From positions 18,123,181-18,187,180 of the forward strand of contig NC_135552.1 in NCBI RefSeq assembly GCF_964340395.1: a DNA stretch of 64,000 bases, read 5' to 3'. This DNA comes from Glandiceps talaboti. Lineage: Eukaryota; Hemichordata; Enteropneusta; Spengelidae. A program made the translations under genes and the position numbers. The notes beneath the pieces were generated by a model that had not been told where the DNA came from, did not search any database, and saw only the letters and a list, made by a program, of their open reading frames with translations. Positions 38,101 through 59,900 of the stretch are shown in pieces. Positions within the stretch are counted from its first letter, which is position 1. Each line of letters opens with the position of its first letter.

Positions 38101-39356
38101 GATATGAGGTAAACTTACATTGGGTTGGGATATTATCTTTGAACAGAAAATATGGATTATATACCCTGGTCATTCTACGTCATGACAACCAGTGTCTAAG
38201 TTACTGATTCTGTTGTGTTTGAAATATGAGTCAAAACATTCCAAATTGCCCTTATTTTCCCAATATTGAGTTTGTCCCCAAAAGTTAACATCATGTCCAT
38301 TAGTAATAACTATATGCTGTTGTATTTACAGGTTGGTAGTAATTTAAAAACGCCAAGATATCCAATCTGGGTGATATGTAGTGAGAGTCACTTCAGTGTA
38401 CTATTCTGTCTGAAGAAAATCTTATTAAGTGATTGGAGAGCTGAGAGACGATTTGATTTATATTATTATGATGGACTAGCAAGACAGGAAGAAGAGATAA
38501 GACTTACAGTGGGTGAGTTGTCAATTTATGGTCATATCTCCTCTCTTGGCTCTTCTTTGAGTTAGAAATGTGACTTACAGTGGGTGAGTTGCCCCATTCC
38601 CTTCCCCAATGGCTGATTTACAGTGGGTATGTTGACAACCTATATGCCATGGCAATATTCCCCCCCCCCCCCCCCCCCCCCCCCCAATTGTACCTGGATT
38701 AGTTTGTAAGATACACTATGAGTGCCCTCACATGTGGTCAACTCCTCCAACGTCGGGAGAGATGAGGCCGATGAGGGCAGAATGACACAGTGTATCTTAC
38801 CAGTCTGTACCTGAGTCAATCAGAAATCAAACTTAAAATGTGTAAGTTGGAGACCAGTTGTAGTATGATGCAATAGACTTACTGCCTTAAAAAAAATCTT
38901 TTGACTTGATTTTCTTTCCAACTTGATTTTCATCATTTGTACAGTCTATAACTTTGTTTATTTTCATGCAGACACATCACAGAACTATGTTCCCCCACAT
39001 GAAGAAGAATTGATACCACCTATAGAACACTGCATACGAACAAAGTAAGTGTCATATCCATAAGATCTCATCTCACTTATAATGTTATTTCATTTCTGTT
39101 GCTAGCAAATCAAGCTGTCCTATGACTTTATTGTCTGTTTACATACATGCATAATAATGGGTTGATAATGTTATGTAGGTGCCAGTTCTGTAGAATGGCA
39201 GCTGTACCAATTCCTGTCAATGGTGAAGTGTTACTCACTGAGTTCTGACTTGTGATTTACTCTACATTCACCGAAGATATTTTTTTGTGATTTTTTTTCT
39301 TCTGTAGATGGAAAGGAGCTGTGGTAGATTGGAATGGAGTAGAACCTATTCTGTAA
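28571..39356 (+). CDS. MINDY4: MINDY4 / FAM188B-type deubiquitinase (719 aa, 15 exons)
   Basis: Cysteine deubiquitinase of the MINDY family, which trims Lys48-linked ubiquitin chains. Exons: 28571-28633, 29806-29925, 31028-31220, 32288-32559, 32885-33183, 33748-33925, 34732-34848, 35283-35470, 35875-35938, 36297-36433, 36786-36849, 37901-38062, 38332-38512, 38972-39044, 39308-39356; 2160 nt, all phases consistent. The N-terminus [20 protein letters not shown] matches the LisH-like start of MINDY4. The middle (about residues 95-370) is Ser/Lys/Asp-rich and probably disordered. The catalytic part has Gln412 (IVQHK), nucleophile Cys418 (GGPCGVLA), then [20 protein letters not shown] and His639 in SESHFSVLF. 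It ends [15 protein letters not shown]. Human MINDY4 is ~757 aa, so this is complete. At least seven of its splice junctions are duplicated in the flanking introns. Confidence 0.96.
29282..29352. repeat. Hairpin-forming inverted repeat, MINDY4 intron 1
   Basis: GAGGCTATCTGTGGCTT and its complement AAGCCACAGATAGCCTC are separated by about 37 bp that are themselves partly complementary (AAATCTC/GAGAT). Confidence 0.8.
29720..29815 (+). repeat. Duplicated acceptor region of MINDY4 exon 2
   Basis: GGTGATGTTATTTTTCTGACAGGGTTTTAAGAAC at the true acceptor (exon from 29806) is preceded by a diverged copy AAGTAATGTTATTTCTCTGG, TAGGGTTTCAAGAACT about 50 bp upstream. The upstream copy keeps a usable TAG acceptor. 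Confidence 0.75.
31187..32155 (+). repeat. ~42-bp minisatellite seeded on the MINDY4 exon 3 end and donor (about 22 copies)
   Basis: The unit is the final ~31 nt of exon 3 (TGGGATTTAGAGGGTGATAT, GGAAGTACTTG) plus the donor GTGAGTAGATA. The first copy is the real exon end (donor at 31221); about 22 more fill the intron. Variant units (GTCCTTGGTTAGGAG, and GTAATTTGGTAGTAG) recur in the same order near 31380-31510 and 31757-31890, so a block of roughly nine units was duplicated again. Each intronic unit has TAG in frame right after the donor, so use of a later donor would stop translation. Confidence 0.93.
32510..32660 (+). repeat. Duplicated exon 4 end of MINDY4
   Basis: The last ~50 nt of exon 4 (ATTAATAAACACAGAGGAAT through AGCAACCAAGATGTAA) recur about 90 bp downstream as ATCAATAAACATAGATGGAT through AGCAACCAAGATGTGA. 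The donor dinucleotide is kept in the copy but the extended site is weaker (GTGATT against GTAAGT). Confidence 0.85.
33452..33627. repeat. Fold-back element, MINDY4 intron 5
   Basis: Arms of about 80 bp are inverted around a short centre near 33535-33548. Matching parts include AACCCCAT / ATGGGGTT at the ends, GGGTATTTGCATTCATG against CTCATGCAAATACCC, and GCAGTGTTTTCTGC against GCAGAGAACACTGC. No reading frame of interest. Confidence 0.85.
34085..34412. repeat. TACC/TGTC/CATC tetranucleotide repeats, MINDY4 intron 6
   Basis: Two clusters (about 34085-34180 and 34260-34412) of CTAC, CTGT, CTGC and CATC units. Confidence 0.95.
35057..35116. repeat. (CAA)n trinucleotide repeat, MINDY4 intron 7
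   Basis: About 20 uninterrupted CAA units. Confidence 0.97.
36399..36549 (+). repeat. Exon 10 end of MINDY4 in three tandem copies
   Basis: The true exon end TGTACTCAGC...CTAGAACTATAGACAAGTAG (36399-36436) is followed by copies at about 36457-36492 (TGTACGCAGATATTC...AAGAACTATCAGCAAGT) and 36513-36549 (TGTACTCAGATATACT...AGAGTCTATAGACAAATGG). The period is about 57 bp. Confidence 0.85.
36640..36792 (+). repeat. Acceptor-side repeats before MINDY4 exon 11
   Basis: The acceptor context GTTTTCAACAG/TGTCATAGG resembles two upstream units, GTTTTCAAATGTGTCATATC and TTTTTCAACTGTGTGGTATC, each followed by TTCC-AA. Unlike most sites here, the junction copied is a 3' splice site. Confidence 0.65.
36888..37216. 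repeat. 66-bp minisatellite, five copies, MINDY4 intron 11
   Basis: The unit runs CAATAGCCATGTCAGACAGA...AACTGCAGCTA. Because 66 is a multiple of three and the unit lacks stops in some frames, both strands show ~85-97 codon open frames. These are repeat artefacts, with no homology to the exons. Confidence 0.93.
38043..38135 (+). repeat. Duplicated exon 12 donor of MINDY4
   Basis: ACATTATGGATCTTGTGAGG/TAAGTTTATATGGGG at the true junction (donor 38063) is repeated after ~45 bp as ACATTATGGACGATATGAGG/TAAACTTACATTGGG. Confidence 0.85.
38137..38240 (+). repeat. Dispersed repeat, copy 2 (partner at 1917-2013)
   Basis: Same orientation and order of blocks as the copy left of the first gene; see that entry. 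It abuts the duplicated exon 12 donor. Confidence 0.6.
38500..38640 (+). repeat. Exon 13 donor of MINDY4 in three copies
   Basis: GACTTACAGTGG/GTGAGTTG at the junction (donor 38513) recurs as GTGACTTACAGTGGGTGAGTTG at ~38570 and CTGATTTACAGTGGGTATGTTG at ~38612. The second copy keeps a perfect GTGAGT. Confidence 0.85.
38706..38800 (+). mobile_element. MITE-like family, copy A, MINDY4 intron 13
   Basis: Ends GTAAGATACACT and AGTGTATCTTAC are perfect inverted repeats. The inner part has GTGCCCTCACATGTGGTCAAC on the left and GAGGCCGATGAGGGCAGAATG on the right, also partly complementary. Related copies lie at 39583-39676 (inverted) and 61308-61413. Confidence 0.8.
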
Positions 39357-39582
39357 TGTGTGCTTAACAAGACAAGAGACAATTATGAATGAGTGAATGA
39401 ATCTAGTGTACTTTACTGATGTATCTGATGAATCTGATGACAACATTGAACATGAACAAATACAAGAGGATGTCCTCACAAAACCAACTATCAACAAATA
39501 TGAACAAATACAAAGAAATATTGTGTCCACGAGACAGAGGAAAATGATTACTAATGGATAGTAACAATAACCTCCATAGACT

Positions 39583-39676
39583 GTTAAGATACATTGTGTT
39601 GCACTGCCCTCACTGGTCTCCTGACAAGATTCAGGGTTGACTGATGTGTGAGGGCGCCCTACCATGGCATACCTCA
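39583..39676 (-). mobile_element. MITE-like family, copy B
   Basis: Read on the minus strand it gives GGTATGCC..., GCGCCCTCACACATCAGTCA, ACCC..., then AGTGAGGGCAGTGCAACACA and ATGTATCTTAACAGTCT. This is close to copy C and, at its right end, to copy A. It lies in the MINDY4 3' UTR or just beyond. Confidence 0.75.
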
Positions 39677-41097
39677 CAGACTGACCTGAGAAGTCTCAAG
39701 ATGATCATGAACAAATCGGAATGTGCATTTTTGATCTGTAACTTAACTTGCCATCCATACCGTTTATAAATTATATTGTATTGCATGGAGAGAATAACTA
39801 TTTTAGTATCACTAGTAAGATAGTGTACAAAACATAAGATATAATAATTAGGATGATTATCTTTTCTAATAGTATGTGTATGATTCTGAAAGCAACCTAG
39901 AAAAGAATGTCCCTATAAATGTCATTATAATGTGAGTGAAAATGTTTTGTTTAGATTTTTAGCAAACATCTGTTAGTTCGTGTGTGTGCTTACACTGTGG
40001 TAGTGATCATCTGTTACCGATACCAGATATTGTGTTACTAGTATATGTCTCAGTCAGTTTCCTGTGAAAGATTTTGTGTATTGTAGCTTGATACGTTTCT
40101 TGTGTCAATTTTGTGTTTTGTCATTCCATCAGTTTCCTGTGCTGCATTTGTGTAATATGTATCTCAGTGTTTACACATAGTAGCCAGGTTTAGACTTAGA
40201 TGACATACTGGTCCATCAAAAGTGTGAATATTAAAAAAAACAAGACATTCAAAGTGAGTTTTTTTTTTGTATTTTCGTTGTCTTTGGCTAAGTCAGGTTG
40301 ACATAGGAGCTCAAAATAGTAGATTCAAGTTATTTGTTGTAATTTTATTAGTCATCAGTGATGAATACATATCTCAAATTAGAGAGTGAGCCCGTCACTT
40401 GATTTGGGAACTCAAGTCAGTTTACTTTCCATGAAATGTTAAACATTGTGATATGCCATATTTTGGTTACTCGCCTAGCAAGTCATTTCTGATAGAAGTG
40501 TCACAAGAGGGCGCCCCACATGAGGAAAACTGAGGGTAAAATCACATCGCGGCCAACAAAATGTGACTAAACACCTCTGTGAATTCCAAAACATGTGATC
40601 TGAAACAAATGGAACAGATTACTTTGACTGGTTAAAGAGGCAAACAATATTTGCCATGAAACACTGGAAAATGGGAATTTTATTTCAAAGGAGGCTTTTG
40701 CATAGTCCTCAACTATCACAACCCTCTTCACTTCTGATTCAACAGTATAGCACTCCTAGTGGCCAAACTCTATAATCCTTTGTCTTTCAGATAACTGGAA
40801 TATGGCATATTAGTATCTTTCTTTGATCACAAAGACATCTAAAGTTGGTTAACCCAACACACTGATAATTTATATTTACAACACTGTGTTATATGATTCT
40901 AGCATAGATGTCCAACATCTATGATTCTAGTCATCCAGTTGTAAACTTAAAGACCAGAACTTCTGAATCAGCTCACACAAGACTCAGTTAAAAAGTTTGA
41001 ATTTAGAAATTTACTTTCCTCTGTTAAGCTCACTAACACGTTGAACTAGTCAGATATTCTAGCTGTTTTTGTGCTCAAAACTAAAGTGAAAACCTAC

Positions 41098-41462
41098 AAC
41101 TGCTGACATCAGACTGTGAATGAACGGAACCTATTACAAACAGGAAAGAAAACAGCTACATTAATAACACTTGGCTCAGCATGTTGGAACAGCAGGGACT
41201 TGTTATTACATTGCCATGCTTTAATAAGAACAGTTTTATGGTCGCTTTACATGTACATGAAATGTCAGTGGAACTAGAAATGTGTTTGTGAATGTGAACT
41301 ATTATATAAGGTGGCCATAAAACTGTTCATATCAAACCATGTAATGTAATACAAGTCTCTGTACTTCCAACATGCTGTGCCAAGTGTTATTAATCCAATT
41401 CAGTCGTGTACTTTCCCTGTTTGTAACAGGTTCCATTTGTCCACGGTCTGATGTTGGCAGTT
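41098..41462. repeat. Large fold-back: ~145-bp inverted arms around a ~72-bp loop
   Basis: Left arm 41098-41241 and right arm 41314-41462 are imperfect reverse complements. Examples are TTAATAACACTTGG / CCAAGTGTTATTAA, CAGCATGTTGGAA / TTCCAACATGCTG and AACAGTTTTATGG / CCATAAAACTGTT. No reading frame. It could be a fold-back transposon remnant or, if transcribed as part of the MINDY4 3' UTR, a long dsRNA hairpin. Confidence 0.88.
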
Positions 41463-42339
41463 ATAACGGCCTAGCTTTTCATTCATTCATATTATGTACA
41501 GCTTTGAAGGCTAAAAGCCTATGAGCCGATCAAAGGTAAAAAAAAAATCAAATGTTCAACAGTCCATAGTCCAAAGTTCCACGAATAGTAACATGTATAT
41601 AAATCAAACACTATCCAAGTTTATGTTAATGATGTATTTGTATTCAGCCCAGTGACTGTCTAGAGTGTTTTTGAAAGAGTTGATATTATTCGCTTGAAGG
41701 CTTGCACCATGTAAATTAAGATTACTAGGCAAGAATCGACTACATAAAGTCATTAGACATAGCTAGTTTGTCCATAGACCCATATTTCATGTAGAGTCTA
41801 TGCTTTGTCTTAGATCAAGCAGAAATTAATTTTAACATAAAAGTTGATTTCTTTACCAACACATTGCATCGTTTTATGATACAATATTTTAGGCAAGAAT
41901 TAAACACCTTGACAATAATTTACAAAGAATTAAAATTAAAAAAAATTCCAATTTTGTGTCTTCACTAATATTATTCTGACTGTGTATGTAGAAAGGTAAT
42001 TTGAGGATAATCAAAGGATATATTTGTGTAAAGTAGAGATGAGATATCTACTGTGTCCTGCCATCATTTAATAGTTGTCTGTCTGGCCATAGAGTTGAAG
42101 AGTGTAGAGACACTTTATTCAAGAGATCTCCAGATAGTTTTGGTTCCATTTTTGTAAAAATATACAACTTTTTGTTTTAAAGATTTATAATTTGAATACT
42201 ATCACATATTCATTTCATCTGTCAGAGTTCTTCGATTTCACAGTGTTGTTCATCTTCATTCATGTATTTCATTTTATCAATTAAAATCTACCAACTTCAC
42301 AGAAATGTTAATATTGCATACCATTTACCATTATATGCA

Positions 42340-43335
42340 ACATAGTGTTGGCTGATTGTGTGATACATAGGGATAGTACACTTGTTATATAGTGTTGGCT
42401 GATTGTGTGATACGTAGGGATAGTACACTTGTTATATAGTGTTGGCTATGTGATACATAGGGATAGTACACTTGTTATGTAGTGTTGGCTGTGTGATACG
42501 TAGGGATAGTACACTTGTTATATAGTGTTGGCTGTGTGATACGTAGGGATAGTACACTTGTTATATAGTGTTGGCTGTGTGATACGTAGGGATAGTACAC
42601 TTGTTATATAGTGTTGGCTGTGTGATACGTAGGGATAGTACACTTGTTATATAGTGTTGGCTGTGTGATACGTAGGGATAGTACACTTGTTATATAGTGT
42701 TGGCAGTGTGATACATAGGGATAGTACACTTGTTATATAGTGTTGGCTGTGTGATACGTAGGGATAGTACACTTGTTATATAGTGTTGGCTGTGTGATAC
42801 GTAGGGATAGTACACTTGTTATATAGTGTTGGCAGTGTGATACGTAGGGATAGTACACTTGTTATATAGTGTTGGCTGTGTGATACGTAGGGATAGTACA
42901 CTTGTTATATAGTGTTGGCTGTGTGATACATAGGGATAGTACACCTGTTATATAGTGTTGGCTGTGTGATACGTAGGGATAGTACACTTGTTATATAGTG
43001 TTGGCTGTGTGATACATAGGGATAGTACACTTGTTATATAGTGTTGGCTGTGTGATACGTAGGGAGAGTACACTTGTTATATAGTGTTGGCTGTGTGATA
43101 CATAGGGATAGTACACCTGTTATATAGTGTTGGCTGTGTGATACGTAGGGATAGTACACTTGTTATATAGTGTTGGCTGTGTGATACCTAGGGATAGTAC
43201 ACTTGTTATATAGTGTTGGCTGTGTGATACGTAGGGAGAGTACACTTGTTATATAGTGTTGGCTGTGTGATACATAGGGATAGTACACCTGTTATATAGT
43301 GTTGGCTGTGTGATAGGTAGGGATAGCACACTTTT
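42340..43335. repeat. 43-bp minisatellite, about 22 copies
   Basis: The unit is TAGTGTTGGCTGTGTGATAC, GTAGGGATAGTACACTTGTTATA, repeated with very few substitutions (CGTAGG/CATAGG, CTTGTT/CCTGTT, GATAG/GAGAG). The first two units have a 4-bp insertion (GATT). Variant units recur in the same order near 42910-43130 and 43060-43290, so blocks have been re-duplicated. Confidence 0.95.
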
Positions 43336-43924
43336 TACATCACATTATTCAAAGTAATCCTATCACATCCAAGTGGAGCATTATGTAAGCATATTTATTG
43401 GTACTGTATGAGTACTTTACTCATTATGTGTTGAGAATTGGAAACGGGTCTCCATTCATTCATAAGATTTTAAGGCTGGATAACACAATTGAAACAAAAA
43501 TGAACAAATCAATTGTTGTACGAAACGAAGTTTTAAAGGAAACTTTATTTTGTTGAACAAATACTTTAAAGTTTCAAAATCAATATTAGGGTGGAAACCC
43601 TAATGGTCATGGCAATTTCACAAAAATACCATCATCTCAGTAAATATTCAGTAAATTAGGGAATTAATTTGGCTTTACGAAATCGAACTGTTTCCAACAA
43701 AAAAGATATTCTTAAATGTATCCACTGTTGTAATCGACAAGGCTTTCTTTCCTTCAACTTTTGTATAAATCACTCTCTTGAGATGTTGAATACTGGTACA
43801 TTTGTCATTAACAGTTGAGTGTACTACAAAAATGCAATATACAAAGGTCTTGTGTATTAATGTAAATGTCATATTTCAGTATTTACAAAAGGTAAGTTAA
43901 AAAAGTTATCACTGTATACTATAG

Positions 43925-44246
43925 GCAATGATGGAAAAGTCCTCAATAGTTATAGCCATCGGATCAAATACTGGTGACGTAGACCACAAGAAGTCATTCA
44001 GAAGTAAACAACGAAAAGTGCATGCATTGAAAGTCCATTAAATAGAATCAAATAATAATGACGTAGACAACGAAAAGTTCATTGATAGTTTCAAAGACTG
44101 ATGGCGTAGGAAAGAGAAGTCTTCAAATACTGGTGACGTAAACGAGAAGTCTTCAAATACTGATGACGTAAACAACGAGAAGCTTCAAATACTGTGACGT
44201 AAACGAGAAGTCTTCAAATACTGATGACGTAAACAACGAGAAGTCT

Positions 44247-44255
<9 letters not shown>
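43925..44255. repeat. ~33-bp minisatellite carrying TGACGTA motifs in the lipoxygenase 3' UTR
   Basis: Units of the form TCTTCAAATACTGATGACGT, AAACAACGAGAAG recur from about 44110 to 44250, with more diverged units back to ~43960. Each has TGACGT(A/G), a CRE/ATF-like half palindrome. The last unit overlaps the final codons and stop of the lipoxygenase (TCAAATACTGATGGAATTTGG), so the array seems seeded on the end of the coding sequence. Confidence 0.8.
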
Positions 44256-54715
<10,460 letters not shown>

Positions 54716-55784
54716 CGTATACCGGTAATGTTAAAACCCTCCAAACAATCTTACCCCAGTTAATACTACCGACGATTTCTTCCAGAAGCACACAATGCCT
54801 GTAACGCTACGAAAAACATAAAGATGTATACATCGTACCACCACAGACAATTAAGAGTGGTACCACTAAACAGGAATTTATTGACGATTCTATAGACTCG
54901 ACCATTTCAAAATGGCGGGGCCGTACATGTACATTGCAGTGTCGTCTGATATATCAATATAGTAAATGTAGAGATATATTATACACTGACATTGTATAAG
55001 CGCCCTTACCTTGCACAAAGTTAGAATTTATGACGTTTAATTTCGATTTCGTAAAACATTGTAACAATATCAGGTCTATGCATCTATTCGTACGGCAACC
55101 CCTAGTTTAGAATGGTTCTTCCCACTTTTACTTGTCAAGTAAACAACAACAATAAGTGACAACTGTTTGACACTACTCATGGTAACACGAGCTTTTAAAT
55201 GAATAATTAAGATTTGATCATGACTAAACACATCGTTAGAACACAAAACAATCTGAGTTTGATTTTCTATACTTAGCTCCATGTTCTGAGTTATTTATGA
55301 CGTCAGTGGGGGACGTGTTACCTGTACCATTGATGTATATCCTCTCTAATACAACCCATGCCTGTACACAATTTAAGTCGTGAATCGGAACAAACAACAG
55401 ATAATACACGATAGAAACAATAGACTGCCATTGTATTTCAAACCATAGGCAGTGGAAGTACAATGCATGGACAGTGGAGACGCCCTCATGGAGGTAGGAA
55501 TGACTGTGTTTCTACCCCACTATGGTTACCATACATGCAAACAAGAAAAAAGCGTTTTTGAAAGCTCATAATTTATTTTTTCCCCTTTTCAAACATTTTG
55601 TTAACAATCGTTTATGATTCAGGGACTAGTCTGATGTGTCAACACTTGGAGTAATTTTACAGTATAATTACTCCAAGGTCAACATAATTACATGTACACT
55701 GTGTACATAATTGGGTAATCGTTCAATAACGACACAATAGAATAACACATCGTAACTCAACAGACCTTGTATAATTCCTCTAAG

Positions 55785-55804
55785 CTCAGACCAAGTGGTC
55801 TGAG
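55785..55804. repeat. 20-bp palindrome CTCAGACCAAGTGGTCTGAG
   Basis: Almost perfect palindrome sharing its stem with the hairpin at 50058-50093, about 1.1 kb upstream of the lipoxygenase start codon. Confidence 0.7.
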
Positions 55805-56039
55805 GTTGTTACAAGTACTTGCATGGTCACGTTTCTTTGTGATGTCGCCATGGGGGAACATTCAAGAGACAACGAGTATTAAAGTGACCCTTCCGTAAGT
55901 CATGGGGTCTATCGAAACATGGAAGTGGGTTATACTTCCATGATCGAAACAACCACGACGTGACTTTATAAATTGCCAGTAAGCGCGAGGTACTATAGCT
56001 AATTGTATAGTCAGAATCATATAAAGAAAATGCCTATAG

Positions 56040-56575
56040 TTGCAACCAGTCTCTCCTCTATCAATAGTTGCAACCAGTCTCTCCTCTATCAATAGTTGCA
56101 ACCATAGTCTCCCCACTGTCAATAGCTGCAACCATAGTCTCCCCACTGTCAATATCTGCAACCATAGTCTCCCCACTGTCAATAGCTGCAACCATAGTCT
56201 CTCCACTGTCAATATCTGCAACCATAGTCTCCCCACTGTCAATAGCTGCAACCATAGTCTCTCCACTGTCAATAGCTGCGACCATAGTCTCCCACTGTTA
56301 ATATCTGCAACCATAGTCTCCCCACTGTCAATAGCTGCAACCACAGTCTCCCCACTGTCAATATCTGCAACCATAGTCTCTCCACTGTCAATAGCTGCAA
56401 CCATAGTCTCCCCACTGTCAATAGTTGCAACCATAGTCTCTCCTCTGTCAATATCTACAATTATAATCTCTCTACTGTCAATATCTGCAACCATAGTCTC
56501 TCCTTTGTCAATAGCTGCAACCATAGTCTCGCCACTGTCAATATCTGCAACCATAGTCTCTCCACTGTCAATAAT
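56040..56575. repeat. 30-bp minisatellite, about 18 copies
   Basis: The unit is AGCTGCAACCATAGTCTCCC, CACTGTCAAT with few substitutions. Because 30 bp is ten codons, long open frames appear on both strands (a MVAAIDSGET-type decapeptide on the minus strand). One unit near 56289 is a base shorter, which shifts these frames, so I treat it as non-coding. Confidence 0.93.
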
Positions 56576-56607
56576 ATGTTATCACCCCAGTGTTGGCTGG
56601 CTTCTTT

Positions 56608-56760
56608 GAACATCCATCCATCTATCCATCCATCCATCCATCCATTCATCAATCCATTCATTCATTCATTCATCCATCCATCCATCCATGCATGTATGCA
56701 TGCATGCATCCATCCATCTATGCATCCATGCATGCAGCCAGCCATCCATCCATACATCCA

Positions 56761-56804
<44 letters not shown>

Positions 56805-56900
56805 GCATGTACACACACACATTCAAATACATAGACAAATAGATAGACAGACACATAGATATATATATATATATAGATAGATAGATAGATAGATATGTCT

Positions 56901-56967
<67 letters not shown>

Positions 56968-56975
56968 TACAGACA
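56608..56975. repeat. (ATCC)n, (CA)n, (TA)n, (TAGA)n microsatellites
   Basis: Series of simple repeats directly after the 30-bp array. Confidence 0.97.
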
Positions 56976-59900
56976 GATACTGCTTGATAATGTTCCCTCG
57001 AGAAACGAGACAGAACTAACATCTCATGTGAACTTTAGACATCTTTTATTCTAAAATAGAAAATACTGTATTACAATAACATAAACTTGTCAAAATCCAC
57101 TCACAAAAAATATAGAAACCAGCATGGCGCTCGGATTAAATATGCATGTGTACTCTACACATTTTGAAACAAAAAGCTTTGAAAGACAAAATAACATAGT
57201 AATGCATTATTATGCACTATAAACATTTGATTAAATAGCATAACTTTTATAAGTACAAGGTTGTTTTACAATTTTGGTACATACTATTTACATGTTGATT
57301 TGGTGGCTATATAGAACAAATGATTCACAACGTGGAAATTATACTACTACCGATGCCTGCTTTATCTCTACATTTTATCAAGACGTAGACAGAAAAGATA
57401 ATACAAAACTTTGAAGATAAATTAATTATGTGACTTTGTCATTAAAGACTGGACTACAAGAACGACCCATTACTAGAATGCAACAATTACGTATCTCTAG
57501 AGAAATAATATTGACAAAAAAAAGTCAATGTTTTCTATTGTTCTATCTCGTAAAAGATATATGGATGCCATAACTCAGTGCAAGAAAGACAAACACTGTT
57601 TTGTAATGTTGAAATGCCTCGTCACAGTAACGTACAACTAACTCGTGACGTCACAGTCCATGACGTACCTAATTGATATTCATCTCTAAGATAGCGATGG
57701 GAAACAACGTTCATTTCATCGGTAGAAGGTGACATATCATTGTTTTTAGTGGTCTAACTGTACAAGACAACATGAAAAAAATGTGTGGAGAGAATAAAAA
57801 CAAACAAATAATATGTCACTCACATGACAGAAGATTTACCCTCTGTGGCATGTGCTGTTACATCAACATTGTCTAAACAAGATTTTTTTTTTGTATTTTG
57901 TGGTTCTTGGATAGGTCTCAACTATAGCTATAATATCATGGAAACATTTCTGGTACGAAATTACAGAACTTTCATAAAAAAATGTAGCCCCGAGAGAGTT
58001 GATCGCACATTTTGTATACACTGTCTTCAGTCGCTTGTACTAATTCTGTGTGCGTGTTTTTGTTATTGAAATGATTGTAATAATTGTTGATGTATATTTG
58101 TAAATTTTCATGGAATTATAGATCACCGCAGCCGTGATTTTAGTGTTATGAACGTCTCTTTATAATTATAATGGTTGGACTAATATATTGATAAACAATT
58201 GTACAATCGGCTAACCACAGTCTTTACTGGTTTGAAGCTTTAGCTTCAAGTTGTGAATTAGCATATCTAATTAATATTCATGAGTTAAGAATCATGTCTA
58301 CCAAGTTTAGCCACAGTGTAGCAACATTCTATTTTCATAGTGACACTTCTTCTATAATGTTTGAGGTTATGTAGAGTCACATAATTACATATCGTACAGT
58401 TTACTCAATATCACAGAGTTCTGACTCTCTGACACAGAGTGGCTACCAGAGCTTAACATTGAAAACGTTACATTTTACTCCCCAGTTATAAATCTGTTTA
58501 ACTTACAGTTGCACGTATGTTATTGTAATTGCTATATTAGTTACATATTGGCAAATACCAATGACTATCAATTCATAGAGTAGACAAGGTCTGGAGTTGT
58601 ATTGTCACAAATGTGTCAGCTGAAACATCCAATGGAATCAGTCCTGATCTATCACGTGATTGTTAGGTATCTATTTGTACATGGAAAGCTATTTACATAG
58701 TCCAACTCAAATGATACAATTCATTCGATTGTTAAGTTCATTGGTTTGCCTGTAATGTACAGGGTAGGAGATTAAATCATGTGGTTTATTTTTAGACTGA
58801 GAAAAAAACATCAAATAAACAATTTATAGTTTTGTCAAACGAACGTGTGATATTTGTGACAGTAACTACATAGGGTGGTGTAAATAGCTTCTCAGGTAAA
58901 CCTAACCAAGAAATAATTAAGAGAGTCCTTGTAACTGCAAAGTTGAACACTTTAAGCAACACTGTCAACGAGATTGAACACAAAGATGACGTTTGAACTT
59001 TTAACACTTCGTGTGTCACGTGGATGACTGTTGTCAGCCTATGTTTCATTTAGTGCACTGGAATACTTACAACAAAAGTCGATGTAATAGTGAGTAGGGT
59101 ACAAACATAATTTCAGTACACACTTCAGTAGTTCGTATACAAATGTTCACGATATTTCTATATTATTTCTATATGCTTGATATGTTTTAATGTAGTAATT
59201 AAGACATTTAATAACCTGACATTTGTGCGCCAGTGATATCATGGTATCATTGTATAGGTAACAACACACCTATTCATCAGTAGACTGTGACACACATCGA
59301 ACTACATCCAAAGGCGTTGTTCTGTTGTTCACGTACTCTCAGTGCTGCAATGGACTCGTGAGTTCACTGAGATTGGACAAAGTTAAAGTTTCTTTACGTT
59401 TTTTTCTTCTTGTTGTCGATACTTGTTGATACTCACTCACAACATGATAATATATAAAAAGCACTCCGAATGCTTCGATCGAAGAGATACCCAAAACACG
59501 CAATGGCAAGGTCTAAGTGAGTTTATGTTGTGCTGATATCATAAAGGCAAGATAAACCATCGTCTTCTAAGTTCTAGACTGAACGCCGACAACAATATAT
59601 ACTGGGGTAAAATAAAGTATCGAATCCACGTATTATTTTGTCAATGTTATACTTCATTAGACCATTACATGTACAGACTTACATTCGCCTGAAATGTGAA
59701 ATGACGTCATTTTGATATAGTCACAATGATATATTTATATTGATAAGAAGACATGCAGACCAGGAGAATATATAGCTGCAATAGCGATTTTACACATGTT
59801 ATATCTCCATCTTATTTCTCCTACATACGTCGATAACGTCTTTGTTGTCCTGGGAACAACGAAGAATCGGTTCAGTCTCTGAAATAATGGTACAGACTTG

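Larger units (their letters stand above)
39357..44246. other. Region between convergent MINDY4 and lipoxygenase genes
   Basis: No coding exon seen. It contains MINDY4 3' sequence, MITE-like copy B, a large fold-back (41098-41462), a ~1-kb minisatellite (42340-43335), a minus-strand AATAAA (43544-43549) for the lipoxygenase gene and a TGACGTAA-bearing repeat (43925-44246). I could not identify a convincing poly(A) signal for MINDY4. Confidence 0.55.

Noticed and set aside
39180-39249. Possible extra MINDY4 exon (GTGCCAGTTCTGTAGAATGG...) between exons 14 and 15
   Set aside because: It contains TAG in frame, and exons 14 and 15 join in phase without it. It may be another partial copy of the exon 15 acceptor (TTCTGTAG).
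42340-43335. Regular ~43-bp repeats resembling a CRISPR array
   Set aside because: Units are head-to-tail with no unique spacers, and the context is an animal genome with spliced genes.
55862-56554. 230-codon minus-strand open frame with MVAAIDSGET-like decapeptide repeats
   Set aside because: It is a 30-bp minisatellite that stays open because its period is a multiple of three; both strands are open, one short unit shifts the frame, and there is no splice or homology support.
54716-57000. Possible catalase-like allene oxide synthase domain fused before the lipoxygenase
   Set aside because: No heme-peroxidase-like exons are visible upstream, and the PLAT exon has its own well-placed ATG.
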